A DNA stretch of 64,000 nt, taken from the NCBI GenBank assembly GCA_017411805.1, contig JAFQPI010000019.1:1-64000 (forward strand), given 5' to 3'. Made by a program: the position numbers and the translations under genes. This DNA is from Clostridia bacterium (lineage in GTDB: Bacteria > Bacillota > Clostridia > Oscillospirales > CAG-272). The notes under the pieces were generated by a model. That model was not told the origin of the DNA. It made no database searches and worked only from the letters and a program-made list of their open reading frames with translations. Below, one piece after another: positions 42,107-53,514 of the stretch (the first letter of the stretch is position 1; each line of letters opens with the position of its first letter).

Positions 42107-43885
42107 ATGAATAATGGAAACAAGACACCCGGCAACTCCGAGCTTATTGCTATTGCCAACCGCCGCAGAGAAGAATTAAAAAAGGCTCAAGCCGCACAGC
42201 CCAAGCCCGAACCGCAACCAATTCCTCAGCCTCAGCCCAAACCAATCCCTCAGCCTAAGCCTCAGCCCGCTGTCGAAAAGAAGCCTCAAAAACCGACGCC
42301 GTCACGGGAAAAAAAGGCGGCAGCTGAAGCACAAAAAAAGTGCGATCGGGAAATCAAAAAGGCACGCGCCGAGGAAGAAAAGAGAATCGCCGCCGAGAAA
42401 AAGAGAAAAAAAGAGGAAGCCGCGCGCATTGAAAGAGATAAAAAAGCGGCGCAAAAGCGCGTTGAACGCCGTGAGCACACGGAAGAAACTATACGCAAGC
42501 TCTCCTCCCTTCGCGACACCTACAAAGGGACTGTTAAAAACGCTCTCGGATATTTCGTGGTCTTCATCTGCGTTTTGCTGATAATCTGCACTCTGTCCGC
42601 AACCGTTTTCCTTCTCCGTCTCTTGAATTACGGAGAAAAAGCAGAAACTCCATCTGCGGTCGTATTCAGCACAGACGGTAAAAATAAAAAATACGATTAC
42701 GCAGATATCGTCCGCGACGGCGTATATTACGTTGACTTTACTGCAATCGCGGAGCTCTGCGGTCTTTCTCTCAGCGGTGACAGCAGCCTCATCATTTATT
42801 CAACCAAAAGCGGAGAGCAGATCCGTTTTACTGCGCTTTCGCGCAAAGTTCTGATCAACGGAAATCACATCACCGCCTCTGCAGAGATACTTTTGGAGAA
42901 CGAACGTGTATGGATCCCTCTCGATCTTGTCCGTGATTACTTTACCGGCATAGAAGTCAAGGTTGATTCCGGAGTCAAGGAAGAATCGGGAGATCCATAT
43001 CTCAATATTACCGTTTCCCGCATTGAGGAAGGAGACGGATTTGCCGAGGTATCCTTCGTTCTGAAATACAATTCCACTCTCAGCGGCATTTCAAACGAAT
43101 CTCTCCCCGAGGAGCCCGTGACCCTCCCCGAAGGCGTGCCTGTCTATGAATTCGCCGCCAATCTCGACCGTTATCTGCTCTATATGTGTCCCGAGGACTT
43201 TGATAAATACATGATCCTCGTCAACCCCTCGAATCCCTCAGACGCAAGCTTTATTCCCGAGGATATGATCTCGGTCCCCAATCCTCGTTACGACAACGGA
43301 GCCTTGCTCTGCCGCGACGCTTCAATGTCGCTTGAAGCTCTCTTCGTCGAGATGTACACTCTCGGCTTCAGCGATATGAAGGTAAGCGTAGCCTACCGCT
43401 CGTACGAGCAGCAGGAGAAGCAATTCAATATTTACGTCGGAAACGAACGCTTATACCACCGTTACAATTACGAGACCGAGGGCAAATGGTTCAGCGATAC
43501 GGCATTTGAAGTTCTCGGCAAAGCCTATCTTGAGGAAAAATATATTTCTCAGGGTATAACGGCTCTCACCTACGATGACGCAAAGCGAGTTGCCATGTCA
43601 TATTCCGCTTATCCCGGAACCAGCGACCATCAGACCGGGCTTTCCTTCGATCTCTATCTGCCGGGATTTTCCGGACAGAAATTCGTCGAATCTGACGAGT
43701 ATAAATGGCTCTGCGAAAATGCACATAAATTCGGATTCATCTTCCGATATCCCGAAAAAAAGGAAAACATAACCGGATATTCATTTGAGCCCTACCATCT
43801 CAGATTTGTCGGTCAGTATCACGCCGCTCTCATCTATGAGACGGGACTCACGCTTGAAGAATACGTTGCTAAATATATTGATTGA
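42107..43885 (+). CDS. Membrane-anchored VanY-like D-Ala-D-Ala carboxypeptidase (M15)
   Basis: 592 residues. Cytosolic Pro/Gln-rich repeats (PQPKPIPQP) and a charged coiled coil (about 65-140), one membrane segment (149-171), an extracytoplasmic region about 185-300 resembling the copper-amine-oxidase N-terminal stalk domain, and a C-terminal M15B peptidase. The zinc site is visible as SDHQTGLSFDL (HxxxxxxD) and EPYHLRF (ExxH). It trims peptidoglycan stem peptides. The long cytosolic coiled coil is unusual for VanY proteins and could tether it to a partner. Confidence 0.9.
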   Translation: MNNGNKTPGNSELIAIANRRREELKKAQAAQPKPEPQPIPQPQPKPIPQPKPQPAVEKKPQKPTPSREKKAAAEAQKKCDREIKKARAEEEKRIAAEKKRKKEEAARIERDKKAAQKRVERREHTEETIRKLSSLRDTYKGTVKNALGYFVVFICVLLIICTLSATVFLLRLLNYGEKAETPSAVVFSTDGKNKKYDYADIVRDGVYYVDFTAIAELCGLSLSGDSSLIIYSTKSGEQIRFTALSRKVLINGNHITASAEILLENERVWIPLDLVRDYFTGIEVKVDSGVKEESGDPYLNITVSRIEEGDGFAEVSFVLKYNSTLSGISNESLPEEPVTLPEGVPVYEFAANLDRYLLYMCPEDFDKYMILVNPSNPSDASFIPEDMISVPNPRYDNGALLCRDASMSLEALFVEMYTLGFSDMKVSVAYRSYEQQEKQFNIYVGNERLYHRYNYETEGKWFSDTAFEVLGKAYLEEKYISQGITALTYDDAKRVAMSYSAYPGTSDHQTGLSFDLYLPGFSGQKFVESDEYKWLCENAHKFGFIFRYPEKKENITGYSFEPYHLRFVGQYHAALIYETGLTLEEYVAKYID

Positions 43886-43910
43886 CAAAAATAAGATTTA
43901 ATGATATAAT
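43882..43910 (+). promoter_or_regulatory. Promoter of the DUF512-der-obgE gene train
   Basis: TTGACA (43882-43887), 17 bp, TATAAT (43905-43910), extended -10 TGA. It overlaps the stop codon of the peptidase gene. Confidence 0.8.
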
Positions 43911-43944
43911 AATATGATAAACTACTGTAAAGGACGGCGAGAAT

Positions 43945-45252
43945 ATGGTATTAATTACATCTGTAGAGCGCGGTTCTGTTTGCGATAAGCTCGGTATCCG
44001 TGCGGGTGACAGCCTTGTTGCCATCAATTCACATGAAATATACGATATTCTCGATTACCGTTTTCACCTCTGCGAGAAAAAGATCAAGCTGACCGTATCC
44101 CGCGAAGGTAAATTGAAAAATTACCGTTTCCGAAAGGATGAAAATGACATTGACATCGGGCTTGAGTTTTCAACTGCCCTGATGGACGAAAAGCAGTCTT
44201 GCCGCAATAAATGTATATTCTGCTTCATCGATCAAAATCCGCCCGGCATGCGAGAGTCCTGCTATTTCAAGGACGATGACTCCCGCCTTTCCTTCCTCCA
44301 CGGAAACTACATCACACTTACCAACATCAGCGAGCGCGAGGTCGAGCGCATCATAGACATGCATATCTCGCCGATCAATATTTCGGTACATACTACCGAT
44401 CCCGAGCTGCGCTGCCGTATGCTTTCAAACCGCTTCGCGGGTGAAAAGCTCTCTTACCTCCGCCGCTTTGCCGATGCGGGCATCACTATCTGCGCGCAGA
44501 TAGTTCTTTGCCGCGGCATCAACGACGGTGAGCATCTCGATCGCACGCTCCACGACCTCATGGAATATCTTCCCGCGCTCGACAGCGTTTCGATCGTTCC
44601 CGCGGGTCTTACCAAATACCGCGAGAATCTGCCAAAGCTGACTCTCTTCTCTCCCGAGGAATGCCGCGACGTAATAAAACAGGTGGATGCCTACGGCGAC
44701 TATTGCATGAAAAAATACGGCACGCGAGTCTTCCTCTGCTCGGATGAATTCTACGTCAGAGGTGGGCTTGATCTTCCCGACGAGGACTTCTACTGCGGTT
44801 TTTCCCAGCTTGAGGACGGTGTCGGTATGCTTACCTCATTCACCGCAGATGCAATGCGCGAGCTTGAATACACCGAAAATGGCGAGCATGAGCGCGCAGT
44901 CTCGGTAGTTACGGGACACGCCGCATTTGATACGATCTCAAGGGTCGCGCGGCTGTGCGAAGAAAAACACGGCAAGCTGAAGGTCAACGTAATCAGGATA
45001 GATAACAACTTCTTCGGTGAGACCGTTACTGTCGCCGGCTTGCTGACGGGCGGAGATATGATCGCCGGATGCCGCGGAAAAGATCTCGGAGAAACACTTT
45101 TCATCCCAAGAAATTCCCTACGCGCAGACGGAGACCTCTTCCTCGACAACCTCACCCCCGCCGATCTTGAGCGCGAGCTCGGAGTAAAAGTCCGTCCTCT
45201 TGAGGGCGACGGCGCACTGTTTGTTGCCGCAATTTGCGGATATGAGATTTAA
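43945..45252 (+). CDS. DUF512 family PDZ-radical SAM protein
   Basis: 435 residues. N-terminal PDZ-like part (ERGSVCDKLGIRAGDSLVAINSHEIYDILDYRFH), then the radical SAM cluster motif CRNKCIFCFIDQNPPGMRESCYFKDDD, split here as CxxxCxxC, and C-terminal DUF512 (YCGFSQLEDGVGM, VTGHAAFDTI, GLLTGGDM). It is almost always encoded next to der in Clostridia, as here. The reaction is unknown; a link to ribosome or RNA maturation has been proposed from that context. Confidence 0.92.
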   Translation: MVLITSVERGSVCDKLGIRAGDSLVAINSHEIYDILDYRFHLCEKKIKLTVSREGKLKNYRFRKDENDIDIGLEFSTALMDEKQSCRNKCIFCFIDQNPPGMRESCYFKDDDSRLSFLHGNYITLTNISEREVERIIDMHISPINISVHTTDPELRCRMLSNRFAGEKLSYLRRFADAGITICAQIVLCRGINDGEHLDRTLHDLMEYLPALDSVSIVPAGLTKYRENLPKLTLFSPEECRDVIKQVDAYGDYCMKKYGTRVFLCSDEFYVRGGLDLPDEDFYCGFSQLEDGVGMLTSFTADAMRELEYTENGEHERAVSVVTGHAAFDTISRVARLCEEKHGKLKVNVIRIDNNFFGETVTVAGLLTGGDMIAGCRGKDLGETLFIPRNSLRADGDLFLDNLTPADLERELGVKVRPLEGDGALFVAAICGYEI

Positions 45253-45253
45253 A

Positions 45254-46222
45254 ATGAAGATTAAACTTTCAACTTTGCTATTAACGCTTGCCCTTGCCGC
45301 GGCATGTATCTGCGCATGCTATCCGGTGTCGGGCGATAACGGGTATCGTACCATGCCCGTCGGAACGGGCACCGAAGCTCCCGTTCTGCTTGAGACCTCG
45401 TCCGTAACAGAACCCGAAGTCATCACAAGCGAGGTTACTACTCTCGCCCCCGAGATCACAGAAGCTCCTTCTCTTTCCACGGAGGAAACAACGTCAACCT
45501 CCCCCGAGACCACCACATCCGCACCCGATACCACAAGTGAGGAAACGACAGCAGCCCCGCCCGAGATCATCGAATTTGAATTCGATATCATCGAGGACAG
45601 CTCCGAGCTTGGAAGCGTCGGCAAGGACAAGTGCCTGCGAGTTCTGCGCTATCCCGCCATCAAGGGGCTTGAAGATACAAAGATCCAGACTGATATCAAC
45701 AAGCTTCTATCACAAATAGCTTCCGTTGAGTATCAGAACAGGCTTTCAAACGCAAGCGAGCTTATCAAGAACGGAACGTACGTCGGATACGAAATCACAA
45801 ATACCGCCATCACCTTCCTCGGAAACGGCATCCTTTCGGTTCGCTCCGAGGGCAGGATCGACTATAAGGATGACGCCAAAGACGAAAGCTTCGTTTACTG
45901 TAATCTCATAAAGCTTTCAACCGGAAAGGATATCACGCTGAAAAAGACCTATACCGATTTTGCAAAGATCATGACTTTGTTCTCAAGCGGCAAGTTCAAG
46001 CAGATATCGGGAGAGTCAAATCTGACCTCATCGCTTTCGCTTTCTCAGCTTATCGAACAATACAAATACCACAGCCAGTACGGAACGTATCCCGAAACCT
46101 ATTTCACTAAGGACAGCATGATCATCGTTATCGAAACGAACAGCGAGCACGGATTCTTTGCCGAATTCTCTATCGCGCTCGACGAGGTAAACGACTGTCT
46201 GGTACAGAGTCCAACAAAATAA
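45254..46222 (+). CDS. Lipoprotein with Thr/Glu linker, RsiV/DUF3298-like
   Basis: 322 residues from the ATG at 45254, 1 bp after the DUF512 stop and without a clear ribosome site, so probably translationally coupled. Signal peptide with lipobox ICAC or AAAC; Thr/Glu/Pro/Ser linker to about 115; then a domain with KGLEDTKIQTDINKLL, YEITNTAITFLGNGILSVRSEG and KLSTGKDITLKKTY, resembling the DUF3298/RsiV-type domains of Firmicutes. Function unknown; curiously inserted between DUF512 and der. Confidence 0.78.
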   Translation: MKIKLSTLLLTLALAAACICACYPVSGDNGYRTMPVGTGTEAPVLLETSSVTEPEVITSEVTTLAPEITEAPSLSTEETTSTSPETTTSAPDTTSEETTAAPPEIIEFEFDIIEDSSELGSVGKDKCLRVLRYPAIKGLEDTKIQTDINKLLSQIASVEYQNRLSNASELIKNGTYVGYEITNTAITFLGNGILSVRSEGRIDYKDDAKDESFVYCNLIKLSTGKDITLKKTYTDFAKIMTLFSSGKFKQISGESNLTSSLSLSQLIEQYKYHSQYGTYPETYFTKDSMIIVIETNSEHGFFAEFSIALDEVNDCLVQSPTK

Positions 46223-46242
46223 ATCATTTAAGGAAAAAGAAG

Positions 46243-47577
46243 ATGTCAAAACCTGTAATTGCTATTGTGGGCAGACCGAATGTCGGTAAAAGCACACTTT
46301 TCAACAAGCTCATTGGCGAACGCCGCGCTATCGTTGAGGATACGCCCGGCGTAACCCGCGACCGTCTCTACGGTGAGACGGAATGGTGCGGTAAGAGCCT
46401 CGTTGTCATTGATACCGGAGGTATTGAGCCCAAGACCGATGACGTAATCCTTGCGCAGATGCGCCTCCAGGCAGAGATTGCCATCGAAAGTGCAGACGTT
46501 ATCGCATTCGTCTGCGACGTTCACACCGGTTTGACCGCTAACGACCGCGAGATCGCAGTAATGCTCAAGAAGAGCGGAAAGCCGATCGTTCCCGTTATAA
46601 ACAAGTGCGACCGCGTCGGCGATCTCCCCTATGAATTCTACGAGTTCTACGAGCTCGGATTCGAATGCGATCCCATTCCCGTTTCCTCCGTACACGGCAC
46701 CGGCACCGGAGACATGCTCGACGCTATCTGCGCTTCCCTTCCCGATTCGGATGAGAAGGAAGAGGAAGACAGCGGAATCAAGGTCGCCGTTATCGGCAAG
46801 CCTAATGCGGGCAAATCCTCGCTTATCAACCGCATCGTCGGTGAAAAGCGACTCATCGTCTCGAACATCCCCGGCACGACACGCGACGCGGTCGATACGA
46901 TCGTCACAAATCAGTACGGCACCTACACCTTCATCGACACCGCAGGTATCCGCCGCCAGGCAAGGATCAAGGATTCCGTTGAGCATTATTCGGTTCTCCG
47001 TTCGCATACAGCAGTCGATCGCGCCGACGTATGCCTTATTATGATCGACGCCGCTGAAGGTATTACCGAGCAGGACGAGAAGATCGCAGGCATTGCTCAC
47101 GAGGCGGGACGCGCATCGATAATCGTCGTTAACAAATGGGACTCTATCACTGACAAGGATAATTCCACAGTCAACGAATATAACAATAAGATCCGCATAG
47201 CTCTCGGCTATATGCCCTATGCACCCATCATGTACGTTTCGGCTCTGACGGGTCAGAGGGTTACCAATCTCTTCGAGCACATCGACTACGTTTACGGTCA
47301 GTCCGTCATGCGTATCACGACAGGTATGCTCAACGACGTTCTGCGGGATGCCATGATCCGCGTTCAGCCGCCTTCTGATAAGGGCAAACGTCTGAAGATC
47401 TATTACATGACCCAGATCGGGATCCAGCCGCCCACTTTCGTAATCTTCTGCAATAACGCGGAGCTTTTCCACTTCTCATATCAGAGATATATCGAGAATT
47501 GCCTGCGCAATACTTTCGGCTTCAAGGGCACACCCATCAAGCTCATCATCAGAGAAAAGGGCGACGACAAAAACTGA
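46243..47577 (+). CDS. der: Ribosome-associated GTPase Der (EngA)
   Basis: 444 residues. Two tandem GTPase domains: GRPNVGKST (P-loop 1), DTPGVTRDRLYG, NKCD; and GKPNAGKSS (P-loop 2), IPGTTRDAVDT, NKWD. A C-terminal KH-like domain ends the protein (KIYYMTQIGIQPPTFVIFCN). Essential for 50S subunit assembly. ATG after AGGAAAAAGAAG, 20 bp after the lipoprotein gene. Confidence 0.97.
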   Translation: MSKPVIAIVGRPNVGKSTLFNKLIGERRAIVEDTPGVTRDRLYGETEWCGKSLVVIDTGGIEPKTDDVILAQMRLQAEIAIESADVIAFVCDVHTGLTANDREIAVMLKKSGKPIVPVINKCDRVGDLPYEFYEFYELGFECDPIPVSSVHGTGTGDMLDAICASLPDSDEKEEEDSGIKVAVIGKPNAGKSSLINRIVGEKRLIVSNIPGTTRDAVDTIVTNQYGTYTFIDTAGIRRQARIKDSVEHYSVLRSHTAVDRADVCLIMIDAAEGITEQDEKIAGIAHEAGRASIIVVNKWDSITDKDNSTVNEYNNKIRIALGYMPYAPIMYVSALTGQRVTNLFEHIDYVYGQSVMRITTGMLNDVLRDAMIRVQPPSDKGKRLKIYYMTQIGIQPPTFVIFCNNAELFHFSYQRYIENCLRNTFGFKGTPIKLIIREKGDDKN

Positions 47578-47608
47578 TTAGTTTTTCGTTTTAAAGAAAG
47601 GACAGACC

Positions 47609-48442
47609 GTGAAAAGATTCTTTGCTTCATTCATTGATTTTCTCGACATGGATATGCCGACTCCCGAGCCCTACGATGAATTTCACATATGCTTCGTAAT
47701 AATCATGGCTCTCTCCTGCTTTCTTCTTTGCAGGTATTTCCCCGCTCCTTCCGAAAAAACTCTCAGAAAAATTCTTCTCGTTTACGCGCTCGTATGCATC
47801 TTCCTTGAGGTATACAAGCAGCTTTCCTTCACCTTTGACGTAACCGATGCCGGCGAGATCACGTCGGGCTATCAATGGTACGCCTTCCCCTTCCAGTTTT
47901 GTTCGATACCGATGTACGTCGCGCTTCTGGCTGCACTCATCCCGAGCAAAAAATTCCTGCACGGTGCAATATCATTTCTCGCCACCTTCGGCGTTATCGC
48001 GGGTGTGCTTGTAATGGCAATTCCGACAACGGTATTCATAGATACGATCGGAATTAATATTCAAACTATGGTACACCACGGCGGACAGGTATGCATCGGT
48101 CTGTATCTGCTCATCAGCGGCGGTGCATGCAAAACGATCGGAGCCGAGCTCGGAGGGATCGGATTCTTCGTCGCTGCAGTTGGGACCGCACTCATACTCG
48201 ATTGCACGGTAATACGTTTTCTCCCCGAGGGAACGACCTTCGATATGTTCTTCCTCAGCCCCTATTTCGATACTACCCTTCCGGTGTACGTCAATATCGA
48301 GCCATGCGTGCCCTTCCCCGTGTTCGTATTGCTATACATATTCCCATTCATCACGGTATCGCTTCTTATATACGCTTGCAAGACCTCGATCCCGAGGCTT
48401 ATAGCAGATCATAAGAAAAGAAAAGCAATTAAAGCCAACTAA
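47609..48442 (+). CDS. YwaF/TMEM164-type integral membrane protein
   Basis: 277 residues starting with GTG at 47609 (AAAGGACAGACC upstream). About seven membrane helices; QWYAFPFQFCSIPMYVALLAAL and the VHHGGQ histidines match the YwaF / TIGR02206 family, related to TMEM164. Function in bacteria is unclear; eukaryotic TMEM164 is an acyltransferase. Position between der and obgE suggests only co-transcription. Confidence 0.8.
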   Translation: MKRFFASFIDFLDMDMPTPEPYDEFHICFVIIMALSCFLLCRYFPAPSEKTLRKILLVYALVCIFLEVYKQLSFTFDVTDAGEITSGYQWYAFPFQFCSIPMYVALLAALIPSKKFLHGAISFLATFGVIAGVLVMAIPTTVFIDTIGINIQTMVHHGGQVCIGLYLLISGGACKTIGAELGGIGFFVAAVGTALILDCTVIRFLPEGTTFDMFFLSPYFDTTLPVYVNIEPCVPFPVFVLLYIFPFITVSLLIYACKTSIPRLIADHKKRKAIKAN

Positions 48443-49750
<1,308 letters not shown>

Positions 49751-49768
49751 TATATTCGGAGGTCACAC

Positions 49769-50317
49769 ATGAATATCTGGCATGATATCAACCCCACTCT
49801 CATCACACCCGAGGTCTTCACGACCCTGATCGAGATCCCCAAGGGAAGCAAATGCAAATACGAGCTCGACAAGCACACAGGTCTGCTCCGTCTTGACCGT
49901 ATTCTTTACACCTCTACTCACTATCCCGCAAACTACGGATTCATCCCCCGCACGTATGCCGACGACGGTGACCCTCTCGACGTCCTCGTTATCGGTATGG
50001 AGCCTATCTACCCCATGACTCTGATCGACGTTTATCCCATCGGCGTTATGCGAATGATCGACGGCGGCAAGCTTGACGACAAGATCATAGCGGTTGCCAT
50101 CTCGGATCCCAACTATAACAAGATCAAGTCCATCGACGAGCTTCCCGCTCATATATTCGACGAGATCATGCATTTCTTCACAGTCTACAAGCAGCTCGAG
50201 AACAAACAGACCGCCGTCCGCGAGCTCTTCGGTCCCGATGAAGCCAAGAAGATCATCGCAGAGGCTATTGAGGGCTACAACAAAGACATCCTCCCCACGC
50301 TCTACAGATATCATTAA
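49769..50317 (+). CDS. ppa: Inorganic pyrophosphatase, family I
   Basis: 182 residues. EIPKGSKCKYELDKHTGLLRLDR, YPANYGFIPRTYADDGDPLDVLVI (the DGDPLD metal motif) and DDKIIAVA are diagnostic of soluble family I pyrophosphatases, which hydrolyse PPi. Many Firmicutes use family II enzymes instead. 18 bp after obgE, GGAGG site. Confidence 0.96.
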   Translation: MNIWHDINPTLITPEVFTTLIEIPKGSKCKYELDKHTGLLRLDRILYTSTHYPANYGFIPRTYADDGDPLDVLVIGMEPIYPMTLIDVYPIGVMRMIDGGKLDDKIIAVAISDPNYNKIKSIDELPAHIFDEIMHFFTVYKQLENKQTAVRELFGPDEAKKIIAEAIEGYNKDILPTLYRYH

Positions 50318-50340
50318 TCAACACCCGAGGTATTATCATC

Positions 50341-51672
50341 ATGAAAAAAGTCAGGATCGGTGTGCTCGGCGGCTACCGCGGTAAGACGATGATCAACTGG
50401 TGCATAATTAACCGCGAGCTTGCAGACGTTGTCGCTATCTGCGATATGAATCCCGACGTCCGCGAAAACGTACAAAGCATGCTCAAAAATAGCAATTATG
50501 AATGCACCTTATATGAAAACTTCGAAGATTTTTTAAATCACGATATGGATGCCGTCGTTCTCGCAAATTTTGCAAACGAGCACGCGCCATTTGCCATCCG
50601 TTGTATGGAGCGCGGTCTCCACGTATTCTCCGAGGTCCTTCCCTGCGCGAATATGAAAGAGGCTGTCGAGCTTTGTGATGCGGTTGAAAAATACGGCAAG
50701 ATATATGCTTACGGCGAAAACTACTGCTACTTCCCCTCGATGATCGAGATGAAGAAGGAGTACGAGCTCGGCAAGATCGGCGAATTCGAGTACGGCGAGG
50801 GCGAGTACGTCCACGACTGCGAGAGCATCTGGCCCAGAATTACTTACGGTGATCCCAACCACTGGAGAAACCAGATGAGCTCCTTCTTCTACTGCACTCA
50901 TTCGGCAGGACCCATCATTCACGCAACGGGTCTTCGTCCCGTCAGCGTTTCGGGATTTGAGCTTCCCTACGGCAAGCGTCATTTCGAGATGGGCGCGCAG
51001 AATTCGGGCGCGGCTGTCGAGATGGTCACGCTTGAAAACGGCGGCGTATTCAAGAGCCTTCATTTCAATATCAAGGGTCACAACACCTGGTACAGTATGT
51101 ACGGCTCCCGCGGCAGAATGGAAACGGGACGTCAGGGCTTTGACAAGTATTCGATCCATTGGCTCTATCAGTGGGCTGAGCAGGAGGACAAGACGACAGA
51201 TTTCGCCTTCTACCGTCCTTCTGTCGGAGGCGAGCCCTTCGAGGGACGTTTCGGCAAGGTAGGCAAGCGCGAATACCGCGCGATCTCGGATAAGGGTCAG
51301 GATGCAAAAACCTCCTTCGGTCACGCGGGCTCAGACTACTACAGCATGGAAAATTTCGTCAAGGCTATCGTCGGAGACGAGACCGCCGATATCATCGGCG
51401 TTTACGAAGCGCTCGATATGTTCTTTGTCGGTCACTTCGGTTATCTCTCTGCTCTTGACGGAAATATTCCCAAGTCCATACCCAATTTCAGAAACAAGGA
51501 AGAACGCGAGCCCTTCCGCAATGATACGTCCTGTTCCATCCTCGCCTCCGCAGGCGACATGCCACTCCCCTTTGCAACCAAGGAGCATGATGAGATCCCA
51601 TATTCTGTATACGAAAATATCCAAGAAAAATTCTACGGCACAAAAAAAGACCGTAAACAATACGGTTTATAA
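50341..51672 (+). CDS. Gfo/Idh/MocA family oxidoreductase
   Basis: 443 residues. N-terminal Rossmann domain (VRIGVLGGYRGKTMINW, AICDMNPDVRENV), FSEVLPCANMKEAVEL in the place of the usual EKP motif, and a C-terminal substrate domain (HSAGPIIHATGLRPVSVSG). Enzymes of this family oxidise, reduce or hydrolyse sugars with NAD(P). The EKP lysine seems to be replaced (FSEVLPC), so catalysis may differ. ATG after ACCCGAGGTATTATCATC. Confidence 0.88.
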   Translation: MKKVRIGVLGGYRGKTMINWCIINRELADVVAICDMNPDVRENVQSMLKNSNYECTLYENFEDFLNHDMDAVVLANFANEHAPFAIRCMERGLHVFSEVLPCANMKEAVELCDAVEKYGKIYAYGENYCYFPSMIEMKKEYELGKIGEFEYGEGEYVHDCESIWPRITYGDPNHWRNQMSSFFYCTHSAGPIIHATGLRPVSVSGFELPYGKRHFEMGAQNSGAAVEMVTLENGGVFKSLHFNIKGHNTWYSMYGSRGRMETGRQGFDKYSIHWLYQWAEQEDKTTDFAFYRPSVGGEPFEGRFGKVGKREYRAISDKGQDAKTSFGHAGSDYYSMENFVKAIVGDETADIIGVYEALDMFFVGHFGYLSALDGNIPKSIPNFRNKEEREPFRNDTSCSILASAGDMPLPFATKEHDEIPYSVYENIQEKFYGTKKDRKQYGL

Positions 51673-51691
51673 ATAATAAAGGAGTTAAGCT

Positions 51692-53203
51692 ATGAAAAAG
51701 ATTCGTGTTATTTCATTGTTATTATCGCTGCTGATGATACTTCCTTTCGCGCTCTCCGCATGTGACTTGGATTCCGAAATAACGTCCGGAGCTCCCGAGC
51801 CCACCGATGTTCCCGACGTAACCACCGATCCCGAGCAGACTACCGGTGACGTTACCGCAGAGGAAACAACCGCAGAACCCGAAACCACCGAAAATCAGAT
51901 CCAGAACGCCGAGCCTCCCAAGTCTATCAAGATCCTTGCGATCGGCAACAGCTTCTCGACCGACTCCATGCAGTATCTCTATCAGATCCTCAAGGACGGC
52001 GGAGTTGAAGAGATTGTCCTCGGCAACCTTTATTACGGCGGATGCAGCCTTGATCAACATTTCCAGTACTTCACCAGGGATTCCGAAAGCTACAAGTATT
52101 ACAAGAATACCACGGGCGAATGGAAGGTCACAGAGAACTACAAGGCAAGCGCAGCTCTGACAGATGAAAAATGGGACTACGTCTCGCTTCAGCAGACCTC
52201 CAAAACCTGCGGACTTACCAATTCATACGGAAAGCTCGATGAAATGATCGCAAAGGTCAAGGAATCGAATCCCGAGGCCAAGCTCATCTGGAACATGACC
52301 TGGGCTTATCAGCAGGACAGCACGCACTCCTCATTCCCCAACTACAAGAACGATCAGATGACCATGTACAATATGATCATCAACGTAGTAAATGAAGTAA
52401 TTACTCCTCTGAACTTCGATATTATGATCCCCTGCATGACTTCGGTGCAGAACGCGCGTACATCCTTCATGGGAGATACTCTCACCCGCGACGGCTATCA
52501 CATGGATTATTATATCGGCAGATACATAGTCGGTCTTACCTGGTACGCTGCGATCACCGGCTGTTCTGTGGAAGGCATAACCTATAATCCCTCGACAAGC
52601 AAGATCACCGAAGATATGATCAAAGCTGCCAAGGAAGCCGTAACCGAAGCTATCAAGACTCCGCTTGCAGTAACCCAATCAACAGTCACCACGGGCACTC
52701 TTCCGGATAACGACACTCCGATTGAAGATCCCAGCATCAAGCTCGATCCGGCTGACTTCATCGAGGCTGATACCGCTCTCGCGGCTCAGAACAGCATCGA
52801 TCTCTCGAAGTACACCCTCCTTGAGTGGAATTACCTCGAGAATACCTATTGGAACTCGACAAGCAAGGCAACCACTACCGTTCCAAAGTCCACCGCGAGT
52901 ACTTATCTGCAGAATATCTGCTGCGACCGCAAGTACACTCTCTCCGAGCTTCCTCTCGGCACGATCTTCATCGTTGACGACGGCTGGCAGTACCGTCTTG
53001 AGGGATTTGTCACGGAAAATGCAAAGTACACGGGCAAACGTCCCGGCATGATCACGCAGAACTTCTTTATTCTCGATGCAAACTTTGTAAACGATATGCA
53101 GTACCTCGTTTGGAATGTCGCATCCGAACCCAAGTCAGACATCTCCAAGCTTTATGCTCAGGCAGCTTGCCACCTCAGAATCTACGTTCCCAAGGCAAAT
53201 TAA
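51692..53203 (+). CDS. DUF4886 (SGNH-like) lipoprotein
   Basis: 503 residues. Lipobox LSAC near residue 23, acidic Thr/Pro linker to about 75, then a DUF4886 domain: KILAIGNSFSTDSMQYLYQIL (SGNH block I with GNSFS), YYGGCSLDQH, VSLQQTS, WNMTWAYQQDST and DGYHMDYYIGRYIVGLTWY (Asp-His). The C-terminal 150 residues are unassigned. Probably a surface esterase acting on glycans (inference). Last gene of the train, closed by the terminator at 53229. Confidence 0.85.
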   Translation: MKKIRVISLLLSLLMILPFALSACDLDSEITSGAPEPTDVPDVTTDPEQTTGDVTAEETTAEPETTENQIQNAEPPKSIKILAIGNSFSTDSMQYLYQILKDGGVEEIVLGNLYYGGCSLDQHFQYFTRDSESYKYYKNTTGEWKVTENYKASAALTDEKWDYVSLQQTSKTCGLTNSYGKLDEMIAKVKESNPEAKLIWNMTWAYQQDSTHSSFPNYKNDQMTMYNMIINVVNEVITPLNFDIMIPCMTSVQNARTSFMGDTLTRDGYHMDYYIGRYIVGLTWYAAITGCSVEGITYNPSTSKITEDMIKAAKEAVTEAIKTPLAVTQSTVTTGTLPDNDTPIEDPSIKLDPADFIEADTALAAQNSIDLSKYTLLEWNYLENTYWNSTSKATTTVPKSTASTYLQNICCDRKYTLSELPLGTIFIVDDGWQYRLEGFVTENAKYTGKRPGMITQNFFILDANFVNDMQYLVWNVASEPKSDISKLYAQAACHLRIYVPKAN

Positions 53204-53228
53204 AGTGACTGATTGCTAGTGAAATGTG

Positions 53229-53259
53229 AATTTCCGCCCTTTCGGGCGGAAATTTTTTT
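53229..53259 (+). terminator. Terminator after the DUF4886 gene
   Basis: AATTTCCGCCC / GGGCGGAAATT stem (53229-53239 with 53244-53254), TTTC loop, T7. Confidence 0.9.
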
Positions 53260-53314
53260 ATTAATATAGAATTATAAATTCAGAAAGCCAAACAAAAAAA
53301 TCCGCGCACTTAAG

Positions 53315-53475
53315 CTCCCCTTCCCGGTTGACGGGAAGGGGGTGGGGGATGGGTCCCGATTTGCCGATGCAAAATTACATGGATATCGGCAAAATCTCTA
53401 TCCGAAAACAAAAATCGAGCAAAAAACGAGGCATCCCCCTCCCCGTTCAGGGGAGGGGGAGCGAGGGGGTGGGTC
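53315..53475. repeat. Two copies of a GC-rich palindromic repeat
   Basis: Copy 1: CCCCTTCCCG (53317-53326) with CGGGAAGGGG (53332-53341) and a GTTGA loop, followed by GTGGGGGATGGGTC. Copy 2: CCCCCTCCCC (53435-53444) with GGGGAGGGGG (53450-53459) and a GTTCA loop, then AGCGAGGGGGTGGGTC. The arms of the fold-back element at 58700-59032 hold two more relatives. No gene lies between 53260 and 53567. Confidence 0.65.
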
Positions 53476-53514
53476 CCTCTTGAAGGGCGCCGAAATTTTC
53501 GATTATAATAATAT

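Noticed and set aside
53315..53475. Intrinsic terminators formed by the GC-rich palindromes
   Set aside because: The stems are followed by G-rich sequence on one strand and C-rich sequence on the other, with no oligo-T, and normal terminators already exist for both neighbouring genes.
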